From: Aureimonas altamirensis | GTDB lineage: Bacteria > Pseudomonadota > Alphaproteobacteria > Rhizobiales > Rhizobiaceae | Length of the DNA stretch: 64,000 bases | Direction of reading: 5' to 3' | Assembly: GCF_023702225.1 (NCBI RefSeq) | Contig: NZ_JAMQCO010000002.1 | Span: 248,001-312,000 of the forward strand | Made by a program: the position numbers and the translations under genes | Notes under the pieces: generated by a model | Seen by the model: only the letters and a program-made list of their open reading frames with translations | Databases searched by the model: none | Told to the model about the DNA's origin: nothing | Part shown: piece after piece, positions 33,364 through 43,717 of the stretch | Position numbering within the stretch: the stretch's first letter is position 1 | Layout: every line of letters begins with the position of its first letter

Positions 33364-34812
33364 TTAGCGGATCGAGCGGACGACCATCACATCCAGATCG
33401 CGGATTTTTTTCCGCAACGTGTTGCGATTGACGCCCAACAGATCGGCTGCCTTTACCTGATTGCCGCGCGTTGCGGCCAACGCGGCGGCGATCAGTGGAT
33501 ACTCGACCTCGCGCAGGATACGCCCATGGAGGCCAGGGGGCGGCAAATCGTCGCCGAACGAGGTGAAATAGTCCGCGAGGTAGCGTTCGACCGAGGCGGA
33601 CAGATCGATGGCCTTGCCGTTTTCCCCGTCGCCATTGCTGGTTTTGGCCATTTCGTTGGCCAGCTCATGCTCCACCAGTTCGGCGGTGATCTCGTCCTGC
33701 GGATAGAGCGCCGACAGCCGGCGCACGAGGTTTTCGAGCTCGCGCACGTTTCCGGGCCAGGCATATCGGCGCATCACGTCCAGCGCGCCCTGGCTCAGCG
33801 TCTTGCGCGGCAGCCCCTCCTTCTGCACTTCGGCGAAGAAGTGGCGGGCAAGATCGCCAAGGTCCTCTATGCGTTCGCGCAGCGGCGGCAGGCGCAGCGG
33901 CACCACGTTGAGGCGGTAGAACAGATCCTCGCGGAACTGACCGCGCTGGATCAACTGGCGCAGATCCTTGTTGGTGGCCGCAACGATGCGCACGTCCGTG
34001 GCGATGGGCGTTCGTCCGCCGACGACCGTATATTCGCCCTGCTGCAGCACGCGCAGCAGCCGCGTCTGGGCTTCCATCGGCATGTCGCCGATCTCGTCCA
34101 GGAACAGCGTGCCGCCCTCGGCCTGCTCGAAGCGGCCGCTGGCTCTGGCCTGTGCGCCCGTGAAGGCACCCTTCTCGTGGCCGAACAGCTCCGACTCGAT
34201 CAGATCGCGCGGGATGGCGGCCATGTTGATGGCGACGAAGGGCCCCTTCCGCCGGCGGCCGTAATCATGCAGGGCGCGGGCCACGAGCTCCTTGCCGGTG
34301 CCGGACTCTCCGGTGATCAGCACCGTCAGATCGGTCTGCATCATGCGCGCCAGCGCGCGATAGATATCCTGCATGGCGGGCGATCGGCCCACCAGCGGCA
34401 TCGTCTCGCCGGCATTCTCGCCGCCGTCGGCCCGCGCGTTGTTTTTCGGCTCGGCCAGGGCACGCCGCACGATGCCCACCAGTTCCGACAGGTCGAAGGG
34501 CTTGGGCACATAGTCGTAGGCGCCGCGCTCCGACGCCTTGATGGCCGTCATGAACGTGTTCTGCGCGCTCATCACGATGACCGGTAGGTCGGGCCGCGTA
34601 TTGCGGATGCGCGGCAGCGTATCGAAAATATCGCCGTCCGGCATCAGAACGTCGGTGATCACGAGGTCGCCGTCGCCAGCCGCCACCCAGCGCCACAGCG
34701 TGGCGATGTTGGAGGTCACGCGTACCTCGTAGCCGGCGCGCAGCAGGGCCTGCGACAATACGGTCCGGATCGCCGCATCGTCGTCGGCAACGAGAATCTG
34801 GGCCGGTGCCAT
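33364..34812 (-). CDS. ntrC: Nitrogen regulation response regulator NtrC
   Basis: 482 residues: receiver ([14 protein letters not shown], phospho-Asp in [12 protein letters not shown]), AAA+ domain with Walker A GESGTGKE, an intact GAFTGA loop in [17 protein letters not shown], Walker [13 protein letters not shown], and a Fis-type helix-turn-helix ([21 protein letters not shown]). It activates sigma-54 promoters for nitrogen assimilation when phosphorylated by NtrB. The ATG at 34812 overlaps the ntrB stop by one base. Confidence 0.97.
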   Translation of the reverse strand: MAPAQILVADDDAAIRTVLSQALLRAGYEVRVTSNIATLWRWVAAGDGDLVITDVLMPDGDIFDTLPRIRNTRPDLPVIVMSAQNTFMTAIKASERGAYDYVPKPFDLSELVGIVRRALAEPKNNARADGGENAGETMPLVGRSPAMQDIYRALARMMQTDLTVLITGESGTGKELVARALHDYGRRRKGPFVAINMAAIPRDLIESELFGHEKGAFTGAQARASGRFEQAEGGTLFLDEIGDMPMEAQTRLLRVLQQGEYTVVGGRTPIATDVRIVAATNKDLRQLIQRGQFREDLFYRLNVVPLRLPPLRERIEDLGDLARHFFAEVQKEGLPRKTLSQGALDVMRRYAWPGNVRELENLVRRLSALYPQDEITAELVEHELANEMAKTSNGDGENGKAIDLSASVERYLADYFTSFGDDLPPPGLHGRILREVEYPLIAAALAATRGNQVKAADLLGVNRNTLRKKIRDLDVMVVRSIR

Positions 34813-35939
34813 CAATCGGTACTCCTCGGGGAGGTCGTTATCTTGTCCATAGCCTCAGTCCAGGCCGGCATGAGAACGCGAAACGCGGTATGGCCGGGCT
34901 GGGAGTCGCATTCGATCACGCCGCCATGGTCGCCCACGATCTTGGCCACCAGCGCAAGGCCGAGGCCGGTTCCGCTGGGCTTGGTCGTCACGAAGGGGTC
35001 GAAGATGTTCTCCCGGATATCCTCGGGAACGCCGGGGCCGTTATCCTCGACGGTGAATTCCAGCGGCAGCGTCACGCGCGCGCGGCTGCCCGGCACGGAA
35101 AGGCGCACGCCCGGCCGGAATGCGGTGGACAGCCGTATCTCCGGATCTTCGACCGAAGATACGGCTTCGCTGGCGTTCTTGACGAGGTTCAGGAACACCT
35201 GGACGAGCTGGTCCCGGTTGGCGAAGACGGGGGGCAAGGACGGATCGTAGACTTCGCTGATATGGACGTTGCGGGCAAAACCGCTGCGCGCCAGCGTTTT
35301 CACATGCTCCAGCACGGAATGGATATTCACGGCGGAACGCTCTACCGGCCGCTGGTCGGAAAACACTTCCATCCTGTCGACCAGCTTGCCGATCCGCTCG
35401 CTTTCCTCCTGGATCAGGCGGGTCAGCACCCGATCCTCGTCCGAGGCGGAGGTTTCCAGAAGCTGCGCCGCCCCGCGGATGCCCGACAGGGGGTTGCGGA
35501 TTTCATGCGCCAGCATGGACGCAAGCCCCGTCACGCTGCGCGCGGCCGATCGATGGGTCAGTTGCCTGTCCATCTTGTCGGCGATGGAGCGCAGCTGGAT
35601 CATGACCACGACGAGGCCCTTGCTGTCCGGGATCGCCGAGACATAAAGGTCTACCAGCCGCTCGCCGCCGAGCCGCGGCGAAGACAGGTCCACCCGATAT
35701 TCGCTGATGCGCGAGCCTTGCGCGCGCACCTGGTCGATCAGCATGAACAGCGGGCTGTCGCCCGGTACGAAATCCGATAGCCGACGCCTGGACAGGTAGC
35801 TAGCCCCGGCCGAGAAGAACTGTTCCGCGTCGGAATTGGCGAAGGAGAAATAGCCTTCGGCATCCACCACGACGACGGGATGCGGAATGGCGTTCAAGAC
35901 CTGGAAGGTATCGATGGGAGGTGTCGTTGCCCGTGTCAC
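34812..35939 (-). CDS. ntrB: Nitrogen regulation sensor kinase NtrB
   Basis: 375-residue soluble kinase with an N-terminal PAS domain (about 10-115), HisKA with [20 protein letters not shown] and an HATPase domain with [20 protein letters not shown]. It phosphorylates NtrC under control of PII proteins. I chose GTG at 35939, six bases after the dusB stop, because the conserved sequence begins right after it and no ATG is suitable; the Shine-Dalgarno sequence is weak, in keeping with translation coupled to dusB. Confidence 0.93.
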   Translation of the reverse strand: MTRATTPPIDTFQVLNAIPHPVVVVDAEGYFSFANSDAEQFFSAGASYLSRRRLSDFVPGDSPLFMLIDQVRAQGSRISEYRVDLSSPRLGGERLVDLYVSAIPDSKGLVVVMIQLRSIADKMDRQLTHRSAARSVTGLASMLAHEIRNPLSGIRGAAQLLETSASDEDRVLTRLIQEESERIGKLVDRMEVFSDQRPVERSAVNIHSVLEHVKTLARSGFARNVHISEVYDPSLPPVFANRDQLVQVFLNLVKNASEAVSSVEDPEIRLSTAFRPGVRLSVPGSRARVTLPLEFTVEDNGPGVPEDIRENIFDPFVTTKPSGTGLGLALVAKIVGDHGGVIECDSQPGHTAFRVLMPAWTEAMDKITTSPRSTD

Positions 35940-35944
35940 GTCGC

Positions 35945-37033
35945 TTACGCAGCCCTTTCCAGAAACATGGGTTCGGTCGGCTCGAGGTCGGCCGCGCGGA
36001 CGCCGCCGAAAACGTCCCCGATCAGCCGCATGACCGCCGGCACGTTGCGAGCGCTCATCAGCGCCGTCCGCGCCGACGCCATGTCGCTGCCCCGCCGCCT
36101 GGCCACCCCGTCGAGATACCAGCCGAGATGCTTGCGCGCATGGCGGACACCGGTCGCCGCGCCGTAATGGTCGATCATCGCCTCGTAATGCCCGCCGACC
36201 AGGTCGTCCAGCGCCAGCGCCGCAAGGTCGCGCGGCGTCAGCGCGCCCGTCATCAGGCCGATCAGCCATGGGCGGCCGCACAGGGCGCGCCCCACCATCA
36301 CCGCATCCGCGCCGCTGGCCGAGCGTGCGCGGTCGATATCGGCACCGGTCTCGACATCGCCGTTCACCACAAGCGGAAGGCCGATGGCCGCCCGCACGGG
36401 GGCGACGGCCGCCCAATCGGCGCGGCCTTCATAGAACTGGTCGCGCGTGCGTCCATGCACCGTGACCATGGATAGGCCGACAGACTCCGCCGCCCGGGCG
36501 ATTTCGGCAGCATTCAAGCTGTCGCGGCTCCAGCCGAGGCGCATCTTGACGGAAACGGGCACCGAGCCGGCGCCCTCCAGCGTCGCCGCCATCAGCCGCG
36601 CGGCCAGCTCCGGCTCGCGCATCAGCGCCGAGCCGCATTGGCCGCCCACGACCTTCTTGGCCGGGCAGCCGAAATTGATGTCGATCAGGTCCGCACCCTC
36701 GCCGGCCAGCCTTTCCGCCGCCGCACGCATCATTGCAGGGTCGCGGCCCGCCAGTTGCACGGCGCGCGGGCCCGCGCCATCGGCCATCACCCGAAGAAGG
36801 CTCTCCCGCGTACCGCGCATCAACTCGCCGCTGGCCACCATTTCGGAGAAGACCAGGCCGGCGCCGAGGCGACGCAGCAGCCGGCGAAAGGGAACATCCG
36901 TTATGCCCGACAAGGGCGCGCACAGGACAGGCGCCCCAAAATCACGCCCGTTCAACGACAACCGCGCGTCGTCCCTGAGAGGGACGGCGGGAATCAATGA
37001 TCTGCGTGCATGTTCTAATCGGTTCGCGGCCAT
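35945..37033 (-). CDS. dusB: tRNA-dihydrouridine synthase DusB (NifR3)
   Basis: 362 residues with a flavin TIM-barrel: [20 protein letters not shown] near the start, SEMVASGEL, the catalytic region [20 protein letters not shown] with the active Cys, [12 protein letters not shown] and VNGDV. It reduces uridines in tRNA D-loops. In Hyphomicrobiales it leads the ntrBC operon. ATG at 37033 ([11 protein letters not shown]) has no Shine-Dalgarno sequence; an ATG at 37054 would add seven residues. A promoter-like sequence at 37040-37067 favours 37033. Confidence 0.92.
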   Translation of the reverse strand: MAANRLEHARRSLIPAVPLRDDARLSLNGRDFGAPVLCAPLSGITDVPFRRLLRRLGAGLVFSEMVASGELMRGTRESLLRVMADGAGPRAVQLAGRDPAMMRAAAERLAGEGADLIDINFGCPAKKVVGGQCGSALMREPELAARLMAATLEGAGSVPVSVKMRLGWSRDSLNAAEIARAAESVGLSMVTVHGRTRDQFYEGRADWAAVAPVRAAIGLPLVVNGDVETGADIDRARSASGADAVMVGRALCGRPWLIGLMTGALTPRDLAALALDDLVGGHYEAMIDHYGAATGVRHARKHLGWYLDGVARRRGSDMASARTALMSARNVPAVMRLIGDVFGGVRAADLEPTEPMFLERAA

Positions 37034-37039
37034 GGTTGA

Positions 37040-37067
37040 TCTATATATGGACATGCCCAAATCGCAA
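37040..37067 (-). promoter_or_regulatory. Promoter-like sequence for the dusB-ntr operon
   Basis: On the minus strand TTGCGA (37067-37062) is separated by 16 bases from TATAGA (37045-37040). The predicted start of transcription falls at or within a base or two of the dusB ATG at 37033, which would make the mRNA nearly leaderless. The match to a sigma-70 promoter is moderate. Confidence 0.4.
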
Positions 37068-37224
37068 GCATATCCGTTCTGTATGCGTATCTTTTCGCTG
37101 CAGTGCAACCAATTTGTGCGTCTGTGATGGCTGGAATGAGGGGAATGCAGGCAGGCCGCCCAAGCCTTGCGCGCAGCGCCTCTTTATGGTCCCTCCACGA
37201 CAGGATCATGATGGGGACTGGAGA

Positions 37225-38421
37225 ATGAACAAGCCGCGCCGCGCCGCCGCCATCATCGTCGCCGCCGGGCGTGGAGAGCGCGCCGGCGCGGAGGGCGGGC
37301 CCAAGCAGTACCGCAGGCTCGGCGGCCGGGCGCTGATCGCCCACGCGCTGGATTGCTTTCCGGCGGAGCGGTTCGAAAGCGTGATCGTGGTCATCCACGC
37401 CGAGGACGAGGCGCTCTACGCGGCGGCCGTCCCGCCCCTGCCCCACGTCCGCACGGTGACAGGCGGCGCAAGCCGGCAGCAATCCGTCCTCAACGGGCTG
37501 GCCGCGCTGGAAGCCAGCGCACCGGACATCGTGCTGATTCACGATGCGGCGCGCCCCCTGGCCGGCGCCGTCGTGCGCCGCATACAGGATGGGGTCACAC
37601 AAACCATGGGCGCGCTTCCTGTGCTGCCTGTATCCGATACGCTGAAGCACAGCGACGACGGCCTTCATGTGGCCCATACCGTAGCGCGGACGAACCTGTT
37701 TGCGGCCCAGACGCCGCAAGGCTTCCCATTCGGGCCGATACTGGCGGCGCACCGTGCCGCACGGGCCAGCGGGCGCGACGATTTCACCGACGATTCGTCC
37801 ATCGCCGAATGGGCGGGCATCCGCGTCGGCCTCGTGGCCGGCGCCCCCGAGAACCAGAAGATCACCTATGCGGCCGACCTTGCCCGGGCCGCCGCGCATC
37901 TGACGAAGGACGATACCCCCATGCTCGATGTCAGGGTCGGCAACGGCTACGACGTGCATCAACTGGTTGCCGGCGACCATGTCACGCTATGCGGCGTCCG
38001 TATCGCGCACGATCAGGCACTGTCCGGCCACTCCGACGCGGATGTCGGGCTTCATGCGCTGACCGACGCGCTGCTGGCCACATGCGGGGCCGGCGATATC
38101 GGCGATCATTTTCCGCCATCCGATCCGCAATGGAAGGGCGCCGCATCGCGCATCTTCCTGGCGCATGCCGCCGAGATCGTGCGCAGCCATCGCGGCCGCA
38201 TCTGCAATGCGGACATAAGCCTCATCTGCGAGGCGCCGAAGATCGCGCCGCACCGTCTGGCCATGCGCACCGCCATAGCCGATACTCTGGGCATCGACGT
38301 CGGGCGCGTGTCGGTCAAGGCCACCACTAACGAAACCATCGGCTTCGTGGGCCGCAGGGAAGGCATAGCCGCCATCGCGACGGCCAGCGTCGTTTTCGGG
38401 GAGACAGGCGATGCAGGATGA
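37225..38421 (+). CDS. ispDF: Bifunctional IspD-IspF isoprenoid enzyme
   Basis: 398 residues. The first 225 or so are IspD (CDP-ME synthase) with [32 protein letters not shown] and [11 protein letters not shown]. From about residue 234 it is IspF (MECDP synthase) with [30 protein letters not shown] and [11 protein letters not shown], which hold the metal-binding Asp and His residues. It catalyses two non-adjacent steps of the MEP pathway; the fusion is typical of alphaproteobacteria. GGGGA lies about eight bases upstream of ATG 37225. It overlaps the CinA-like gene by 11 bases. Confidence 0.96.
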   Translation: MNKPRRAAAIIVAAGRGERAGAEGGPKQYRRLGGRALIAHALDCFPAERFESVIVVIHAEDEALYAAAVPPLPHVRTVTGGASRQQSVLNGLAALEASAPDIVLIHDAARPLAGAVVRRIQDGVTQTMGALPVLPVSDTLKHSDDGLHVAHTVARTNLFAAQTPQGFPFGPILAAHRAARASGRDDFTDDSSIAEWAGIRVGLVAGAPENQKITYAADLARAAAHLTKDDTPMLDVRVGNGYDVHQLVAGDHVTLCGVRIAHDQALSGHSDADVGLHALTDALLATCGAGDIGDHFPPSDPQWKGAASRIFLAHAAEIVRSHRGRICNADISLICEAPKIAPHRLAMRTAIADTLGIDVGRVSVKATTNETIGFVGRREGIAAIATASVVFGETGDAG

Positions 38422-38908
38422 CGAAGGGCTGATCGAGGAGGCGCAAAGGCTGGTCGCGGAGGCGACGGCCGGCGGGCTTCGCATCGTCACGGCGGAATCG
38501 TGCACGGGCGGGCTGGTAGCGGGATACCTGACCGAGGTTCCGGGCTCGTCCGCCGTGGTGGAGCGCGGCTACGTCACCTATTCCAACGCGGCCAAGACAG
38601 AGGTGCTGCACGTCGACGACGCGGCGCTGCAGGCTTTCGGCGCGGTATCGGGCGAAGTTGCGCGCGCCATGGCGCTGGGGGCGCTTGCCGCCTCCCATGC
38701 CGACATCGCCGTTTCAATCACCGGCATTGCCGGGCCCGGTGGCGGAAGCGCCGAGAAGCCGGTCGGGCTGGTTCATTTCGCCGCCGCACGGGGCGATCGG
38801 CTTATTCATCGCAAGGAGATGTTCGGCGATATCGGGCGCCGGCGCGTCCGCCTGATGAGCGTCGCCATCGCCTTCGACCTCATCGACCAGATGATGCGTC
38901 AGGACTGA
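38411..38908 (+). CDS. CinA-family nicotinamide-nucleotide amidohydrolase (PncC)
   Basis: 165 residues matching the CinA C-terminal domain alone: [60 protein letters not shown]. PncC deamidates NMN to NaMN in pyridine-nucleotide recycling. The gene starts inside the end of ispDF and is convergent with the COQ10-like gene, three bases apart. The N-terminal MoCF-like half found in full CinA is absent, as is usual for this family. Confidence 0.9.
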   Translation: MQDDEGLIEEAQRLVAEATAGGLRIVTAESCTGGLVAGYLTEVPGSSAVVERGYVTYSNAAKTEVLHVDDAALQAFGAVSGEVARAMALGALAASHADIAVSITGIAGPGGGSAEKPVGLVHFAAARGDRLIHRKEMFGDIGRRRVRLMSVAIAFDLIDQMMRQD

Positions 38909-38911
38909 AGG

Positions 38912-39367
38912 TCAGGCGGCGGGCGCGCCGTAGACCTTGGCGGCACGCTCCTCGAACGCCACGGCGAAACGCCGGAAGGCGTAGTCGAACATGGAGCCCA
39001 TCACCATGCCGAGCGCCCGGTTCTTGAACTCGTACTCGATGAAGAACGCGACCTTGCATCCCTTGGAGTCATCCTCGAAACGCCACTGGTTGCGCAGGAA
39101 GCGGAAGGGCCCGTCGATGTATTCGACGTCGATCTGCCGCCTGTCGGGGTCCAGCAGAACCTGCGTCGCGAAGCTTTCGCGGATCATCTTGTAGGCCACC
39201 GTCATATCGGCGACGAGAAGCGTCGTCCCCTCGCGCTCGCGGCACGTGCGGATGGTCAGACGCTCGCACAGCGGCACGAATTCGGGATAGCGTTCCACGT
39301 CCGCCACGAGATCGAACATCTGGCGCGGCGTAAAGGAGACGATACGCGTACTTTCGAATTTCGGCAT
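38912..39367 (-). CDS. COQ10/RatA-like START-domain protein
   Basis: 151 residues of the polyketide cyclase/START type. Family sequences are FTPRQMFDLVADVERYPEFVPLCERL and the C-terminal FKNRALGMVMGSMFDYAFRRFAVAFEERA. Mitochondrial COQ10 binds ubiquinone and assists its use in respiration; in E. coli the relative RatA was described as a ribosome-association toxin. The position directly after lipA (six bases), seen in many alphaproteobacteria, suits a housekeeping respiratory role. Confidence 0.88.
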   Translation of the reverse strand: MPKFESTRIVSFTPRQMFDLVADVERYPEFVPLCERLTIRTCREREGTTLLVADMTVAYKMIRESFATQVLLDPDRRQIDVEYIDGPFRFLRNQWRFEDDSKGCKVAFFIEYEFKNRALGMVMGSMFDYAFRRFAVAFEERAAKVYGAPAA

Positions 39368-39373
39368 CGCGCG

Positions 39374-40351
39374 TCAGGCCGCCTCGGACGTCTGACGCGC
39401 CTGGCGCGCCTTGCGCAGCCGCTCGAAATCCTCTCCCGCATGATGCGACGAGCGGGTCAGCGGGCTTGCCGCAACCACCAGGAAGCCCTTGGTGTAGGCC
39501 ACCGTCTCCAGCGACTTGAACTCCTCGGGCGGCACGTAGCGGATGACGGCATGGTGCTTGCGTGTCGGCTGGAGGTACTGGCCGATGGTGATGAAATCGA
39601 CATCGGCGGACCGAAGGTCGTCCATCAGTTGCAGGATCTCGTTCCGCTCTTCGCCCAGCCCAACCATGATGCCGGACTTGGTGAAGATGGTGGGATCCAG
39701 TTCCTTGACGCGCTGCAGAAGCCGCACCGAGTGAAAATAGCGCGCTCCGGGACGCACCGTCAGGTAGTTGGACGGCACCGTTTCGAGGTTGTGGTTGAAA
39801 ACGTCCGGCCGTGCGGCAACGACGACCTCCAATGCGCCGGGCTTGCGCAGGAAGTCGGGTGTCAGGATTTCGATCGTGGTGCCGGGTGCGGCGGCCCGTA
39901 TAGCCCGGATGGTCCGTGCGAAATGCTCGGCGCCGCCATCGGAAAGATCGTCGCGGTCGACGGAGGTGATCACCACGTGGTGAAGCCCCATCTTCGCTAC
40001 GGCGCGCGCGACGCTTTCAGGCTCGCCGTCGTCGAGCGCGTGCGGCTTGCCCGTGGCGACGTTGCAGAAACTGCATGCGCGCGTGCAGATGCCGCCCATT
40101 ATCATGAAGGTGGCGTGCTTCTTTTCCCAGCAGCCGCCGATGTTTGGGCAGCCTGCCTCTTCGCATACAGTGACGAGGTTTTCCGCCTTGACGATTTCGC
40201 GCGTTTCCGCGTAGCCGCGCGACACGGGCGCCTTGACGCGGATCCAGTCGGGCTTGGGCAGCACCGGCGTATCGGGCCGGTGCGCCTTTTCGGGGTGGCG
40301 TGGCCGGGGTTTTTCCCCGGCCCGCGACAAGGTATCGAGAACGGTGACCAT
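39374..40351 (-). CDS. lipA: Lipoyl synthase LipA
   Basis: 325-residue radical-SAM enzyme that inserts sulfur into octanoyl groups to make lipoate. The auxiliary iron-sulfur cluster is formed by cysteines in [14 protein letters not shown], the radical-SAM cluster by CTRACSFC, and the C-terminal RSSHHAGED holds the conserved serine ligand region. It supplies lipoate to the PdhB and PdhC lipoyl domains encoded upstream on the same strand. A Rhizobiales-type repeat lies before it. Confidence 0.97.
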   Translation of the reverse strand: MVTVLDTLSRAGEKPRPRHPEKAHRPDTPVLPKPDWIRVKAPVSRGYAETREIVKAENLVTVCEEAGCPNIGGCWEKKHATFMIMGGICTRACSFCNVATGKPHALDDGEPESVARAVAKMGLHHVVITSVDRDDLSDGGAEHFARTIRAIRAAAPGTTIEILTPDFLRKPGALEVVVAARPDVFNHNLETVPSNYLTVRPGARYFHSVRLLQRVKELDPTIFTKSGIMVGLGEERNEILQLMDDLRSADVDFITIGQYLQPTRKHHAVIRYVPPEEFKSLETVAYTKGFLVVAASPLTRSSHHAGEDFERLRKARQARQTSEAA

Positions 40352-40402
40352 GGCTCGTTATTTAACTCCTGCCACGGCCTGCAACAAGGCTTGTAGCATC
40401 GG

Positions 40403-40495
40403 GCCGAAAAGTGGAATCCGGTCTTCGGAAGATCCGATGCTCCACCAGAAAGTCAGAGCGACCTTTGTGCGTCCGTATGGACGCGCAACGCTCTA
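40403..40495. repeat. Intergenic palindromic repeat of Rhizobiales type (RIME-like)
   Basis: The 93-base unit between lipA and glsB has three nested inverted repeats: CCGAA/TTCGG (40404-40408 and 40424-40428), AGAGCG/CGCTCT (40455-40460 and 40489-40494) and GCGTCC/GGACGC (40469-40474 and 40479-40484). The consensus (CCGAAAAGTGG..., then AGAGCG, a GCGTCC/GGACGC hairpin and CGCTCT) is one I recognise from dispersed intergenic elements of rhizobia and relatives. Its right end supplies the glsB stop codon. It may act as a terminator for glsB. Confidence 0.65.
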
Positions 40496-40747
40496 GCCCC
40501 GGCCGCGGATCGCCCGCCAGAGGAAGATCAGCAGGCATGCGCCCACGATCGCGACGATGAACTGCACCAGATAGGTCTCGGCCGTAAAGATGCCGAAAAG
40601 GCTGAGGATAAAGTTGAGCAACAGCGCTCCGACGATCCCCAGGATGATGTTCGTGAGAAGGCCGATATTGGCCCCCATGATCTTTTCCGCGATCCATCCG
40701 GCGAGACCGCCGAGAATGATCGACATGATGATGCCGACGCCGTTCAT
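40493..40747 (-). CDS. GlsB/YeaQ/YmgE family membrane protein
   Basis: 84-residue small inner-membrane protein with three hydrophobic segments and the family sequence GWIAEKIMGANIGLLTNIILGIVGALL. Members are often called transglycosylase-associated and are stress-induced; the molecular role is unknown. ATG at 40747 has AGGAGTG upstream. The stop codon is formed by the end of the intergenic repeat at 40403-40495. A promoter and a 31-bp palindrome lie upstream. Confidence 0.88.
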   Translation of the reverse strand: MNGVGIIMSIILGGLAGWIAEKIMGANIGLLTNIILGIVGALLLNFILSLFGIFTAETYLVQFIVAIVGACLLIFLWRAIRGRG

Positions 40748-40762
40748 GCAACCCACTCCTGT

Positions 40763-40793
40763 CTGACCTGCGGCGGATTGTGCCGCATGTCAG
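40763..40793. promoter_or_regulatory. 31-bp palindrome over the predicted glsB transcription start
   Basis: CTGAC, one base, TGCGGC, a seven-base centre, GCCGCA, one base and GTCAG form a nearly perfect inverted repeat. It begins directly after the -10 box of the glsB promoter and ends 15 bases before the ATG. It could be an operator or a 5'-UTR hairpin. No specific regulator is recognised. Confidence 0.55.
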
Positions 40794-40822
40794 GTTAGAT
40801 GGGCGATGAGGGGGCCGGTCAA
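40794..40822 (-). promoter_or_regulatory. Sigma-70-type promoter of glsB
   Basis: On the minus strand TTGACC (40822-40817) and TCTAAC (40799-40794) are separated by exactly 17 bases. The -35 box matches the alphaproteobacterial CTTGAC well. The predicted start lies near 40787, inside the palindrome at 40763-40793. The -35 box overlaps the lpd terminator hairpin. Confidence 0.55.
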
Positions 40823-40848
40823 GTCCGCACGAGTCGGTACCGGCCCCC
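40810..40848 (-). terminator. Terminator-like hairpin after lpd
   Basis: A perfect ten-base stem GGGGGCCGGT/ACCGGCCCCC with a 19-base loop starts three bases after the lpd stop. The tail is not U-rich. It marks the end of the pdhA-pdhB-pdhC-lpd operon and overlaps the -35 box of the next gene. Confidence 0.6.
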
Positions 40849-40851
40849 CTG

Positions 40852-42303
40852 TCACATATGTATGACGCGGCCATAGGCGTCGAGGACGCTTTCATGCATC
40901 GTCTCGGACAGGGTCGGATGTGGGAACACGGCATGCATGAGTTCCTCTTCCGTGGTCTCGAGGCCCATGGCGATGACGAATCCCTGGATCAGTTCCGTCA
41001 CCTCGGCGCCCACCATATGGGCGCCCAGGAGTTCGCCCGTCTTCGCGTCGAAGATGGTCTTCACCATGCCTTCCGGCTCGCCCAGTGCGATGGCCTTGCC
41101 GTTGCCGATGAACTTGAACCGCCCCACCTTGACCTCGCGCCCGGCCTCCTTGGCCTTCGCCTCGGTCAGGCCGACGCTGGCCACCTGCGGCTGGCAGTAG
41201 GTGCAGCCCGGAATCTGGGTGCGGATCATCGGATGCGCGTCGAGACCCTTGATCTTCTCGACACAGATCGTGCCCTCATGCTCGGCCTTGTGGGCCAGCA
41301 TCGGCGCGCCGGCGACATCGCCGATGGCGTAGACGCCGTCGACATTGGTGCGGCCATAGCCATCCACCTTGATGATGCCGCGCTCGATCTCGACGCCGAT
41401 GCCATCAAGATTCAGGCCCTCGGTATTGCCCTGCACGCCGACGGCGGAAATCAACCGCTCCGCCTTCAGGGTCTGGCTCTTGCCGCCCTGCTCCACCATC
41501 ACCTCGACGCCGTCCGCACCTTTGCTGACCTTCGTCACCTTGGCATCGGACAGGATCTTCATGCCCTGCTTTTCGAACTGCTTGCGAGCGACGGCGGCGA
41601 TTTCCCCGTCCTCCACCGGCAGGATCTGCGGCAGCAGTTCCACGACGGTGACGTCGGCGCCCATCGTGCGATAGAAGGAGGCGAACTCGATGCCGATGGC
41701 GCCCGACCCCATGACGATCAGGGATTTCGGCATCGCCTTCGGCTTCATCGCCTCGAAATAGGTCCAGATGCGGTCGCCGTCCGGCTCGATGCCCGGCAGG
41801 ACGCGCGGACGCGCGCCCGTGGCGACGATCACATGCTTCGCCTTGTAGGTGCCATGGCCCAGTACCGTCTTCGGCACCGGGTTCTGCGGTTCCACGGCCG
41901 GCTTGGTCGCCTCGCCGACCTCGACCTCAACCGGGCCGCCCTTGCCGGCCTTGGCGATGCGGGCCTGCCCCCAGATCACGTCGACCTTGTTCTTCTTGAG
42001 CAGCATGCCGACGCCGCCATTGAGCTGCGCGGAGACCCCGCGCGAGCGCTTGACCACCGCGCCGATGTCGAAACCCGGCTTTTCGATCTTCAGGCCGTAG
42101 TTCTCGGCGTGCTCGGCATAATGGAAGATCTCGGCAGAACGCAGCAGCGCCTTGGTCGGGATACAGCCCCAGTTGAGGCAGATGCCGCCCAGATGCTCGC
42201 GCTCGACGACAGCCGTGCGGAAGCCCAGTTGCGCGGCACGGATGGCGGCCACATAGCCGCCCGGTCCGCCGCCGATGATCAGGATGTCGTAGGTTTCAGC
42301 CAT
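40852..42303 (-). CDS. lpdA: Dihydrolipoyl dehydrogenase (E3)
   Basis: 483-residue flavoenzyme that reoxidises the lipoyl groups of the pyruvate dehydrogenase complex with NAD. It has the FAD site IIGGGPGGYVAAIRAAQLG, the redox disulfide in GGICLNWGCIPTKALLRSAE, a second Rossmann motif VMGSGAIGIEFASFY, and the C-terminal His-Glu pair in HAVFPHPTLSETMHE. It is the last gene of the operon, 33 bases after pdhC. Confidence 0.96.
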   Translation of the reverse strand: MAETYDILIIGGGPGGYVAAIRAAQLGFRTAVVEREHLGGICLNWGCIPTKALLRSAEIFHYAEHAENYGLKIEKPGFDIGAVVKRSRGVSAQLNGGVGMLLKKNKVDVIWGQARIAKAGKGGPVEVEVGEATKPAVEPQNPVPKTVLGHGTYKAKHVIVATGARPRVLPGIEPDGDRIWTYFEAMKPKAMPKSLIVMGSGAIGIEFASFYRTMGADVTVVELLPQILPVEDGEIAAVARKQFEKQGMKILSDAKVTKVSKGADGVEVMVEQGGKSQTLKAERLISAVGVQGNTEGLNLDGIGVEIERGIIKVDGYGRTNVDGVYAIGDVAGAPMLAHKAEHEGTICVEKIKGLDAHPMIRTQIPGCTYCQPQVASVGLTEAKAKEAGREVKVGRFKFIGNGKAIALGEPEGMVKTIFDAKTGELLGAHMVGAEVTELIQGFVIAMGLETTEEELMHAVFPHPTLSETMHESVLDAYGRVIHM

Positions 42304-42336
42304 GTCAGCGTCCTTGCCCTGCCTGTCCGAAGCCGA

Positions 42337-43704
42337 TCAGACCAGCATGCCCATCGGGTTTTCGATGTATTCGCGGAAGGCGGAAAGAAGCTCCGCGCCC
42401 AGCGCGCCGTCCACGGCCCGGTGGTCCGTCGACAAGGTAACCGTCATGACGTTGGCCACCTTGATCTCGCCCTTCCGGACGACCGCCCGCTCCTCGCCCG
42501 CGCCGATGGCCAGGATGGTGGCATGCGGCGGGTTGATGACGGCGGCGAAGTCGCGGATACCGAACATGCCGAGGTTGGATACGGCGGTGGTGCCGCCCTG
42601 GTATTCCTCGGGCTTGAGCTTGCGGGCCCGGGCGCGCTTGGCCAGGTCCTTCATCTCGTTGGAGATGACGGACAGGGTCTTCTCGTCGGCCCGCCGCACG
42701 ATGGGGGTTATGAGCCCGCCTTCGATGGACACCGCCACGCCGACATCGGCGTTGCGATGCTTCAGCATCGCGCTTTCCGTCCACGAGACGTTGGCATCGG
42801 GCACCGCCTTCAGCGCGCAGGCCATGGCCTTGATGATCATGTCGTTGACCGACAGCTTGTAGGCAGGCTTGTCGCCCGCTTCCGTCCTGATCATCGGCGC
42901 GGCCTCGTTGAGCTGCTTGCGCAGCGCCAGCAGCGCGTCGATTTCGCAATCCACGGTCAGATAGAAATGCGGAACCGTCTGCTTGGACTCGACCAGCCGC
43001 TTGGCGATGGTCTTGCGCATGCCGTCATGCGGAATCTCTTCGAACGATCCTGCGGGGAAGAGCTTGCGAACGGTCTCGTCGCTCATGCCACGCGCGGGTG
43101 CGGCGGCGGCGGCGGGCGCCGGCGCGGCCTTCGCATCGTCGGCAGGCTTGTCGGCGGCAGCGGCGGGCTTGGCGGCGCCGCCCTTGGAAGCCGCCTCGAC
43201 ATCCGCCTTGACGATCCGGCCCTGCGGCCCGGAGCCGGATATCGACGAAAGGTCGATGCCGGATTCCTTTGCGATACGCCGCGCCAGCGGCGATGCGAAG
43301 ACGCGGTCGCCCTTGGGCTGGGCATCGCCCTTTGCCGGAGCGGCCACCGGCTGGGCGGCGCCTGCCGGTTCGGCCTTGGCTTCCTCGACGGTGGCCCTGG
43401 CCGGCGCATCGGCCTTCACGTCCGCCGCCTGCGCCCCGCCGGATGCGTCGTCGGCGCTTTCCCCGTCACCGGCCAGGACGGCGATGGTGGCATTCACCTT
43501 GACGCCCTCGGTGCCGGCGGCGACGAGGATCTTGGCGACGGTGCCTTCGTCCACCGCCTCGACTTCCATCGTGGCCTTATCGGTCTCGATCTCGGCGATC
43601 ACGTCGCCCGGCGAAACCTTGTCGCCTTCCTTGACCAGCCATTTGGCCAGCGTGCCTTCTTCCATGGTCGGCGAAAGCGCCGGCATCGTCACATTGATCG
43701 GCAT
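42337..43704 (-). CDS. pdhC: Pyruvate dehydrogenase E2, dihydrolipoamide acetyltransferase
   Basis: 455 residues: one N-terminal lipoyl domain with [15 protein letters not shown] (lipoyl Lys about 43), an Ala/Pro linker, a peripheral subunit-binding domain ([36 protein letters not shown], about 135-170), a second linker and the catalytic domain ending in the His region [17 protein letters not shown]. It transfers the acetyl group to CoA and forms the core of the complex. It starts 13 bases after pdhB. Confidence 0.96.
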   Translation of the reverse strand: MPINVTMPALSPTMEEGTLAKWLVKEGDKVSPGDVIAEIETDKATMEVEAVDEGTVAKILVAAGTEGVKVNATIAVLAGDGESADDASGGAQAADVKADAPARATVEEAKAEPAGAAQPVAAPAKGDAQPKGDRVFASPLARRIAKESGIDLSSISGSGPQGRIVKADVEAASKGGAAKPAAAADKPADDAKAAPAPAAAAAPARGMSDETVRKLFPAGSFEEIPHDGMRKTIAKRLVESKQTVPHFYLTVDCEIDALLALRKQLNEAAPMIRTEAGDKPAYKLSVNDMIIKAMACALKAVPDANVSWTESAMLKHRNADVGVAVSIEGGLITPIVRRADEKTLSVISNEMKDLAKRARARKLKPEEYQGGTTAVSNLGMFGIRDFAAVINPPHATILAIGAGEERAVVRKGEIKVANVMTVTLSTDHRAVDGALGAELLSAFREYIENPMGMLV

Positions 43705-43717
43705 CCGTCAACACTCC

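Noticed and set aside
37225-38421. IspD-IspF fusion as unusual
   Set aside because: Known bifunctional enzyme in alphaproteobacteria and some epsilonproteobacteria.
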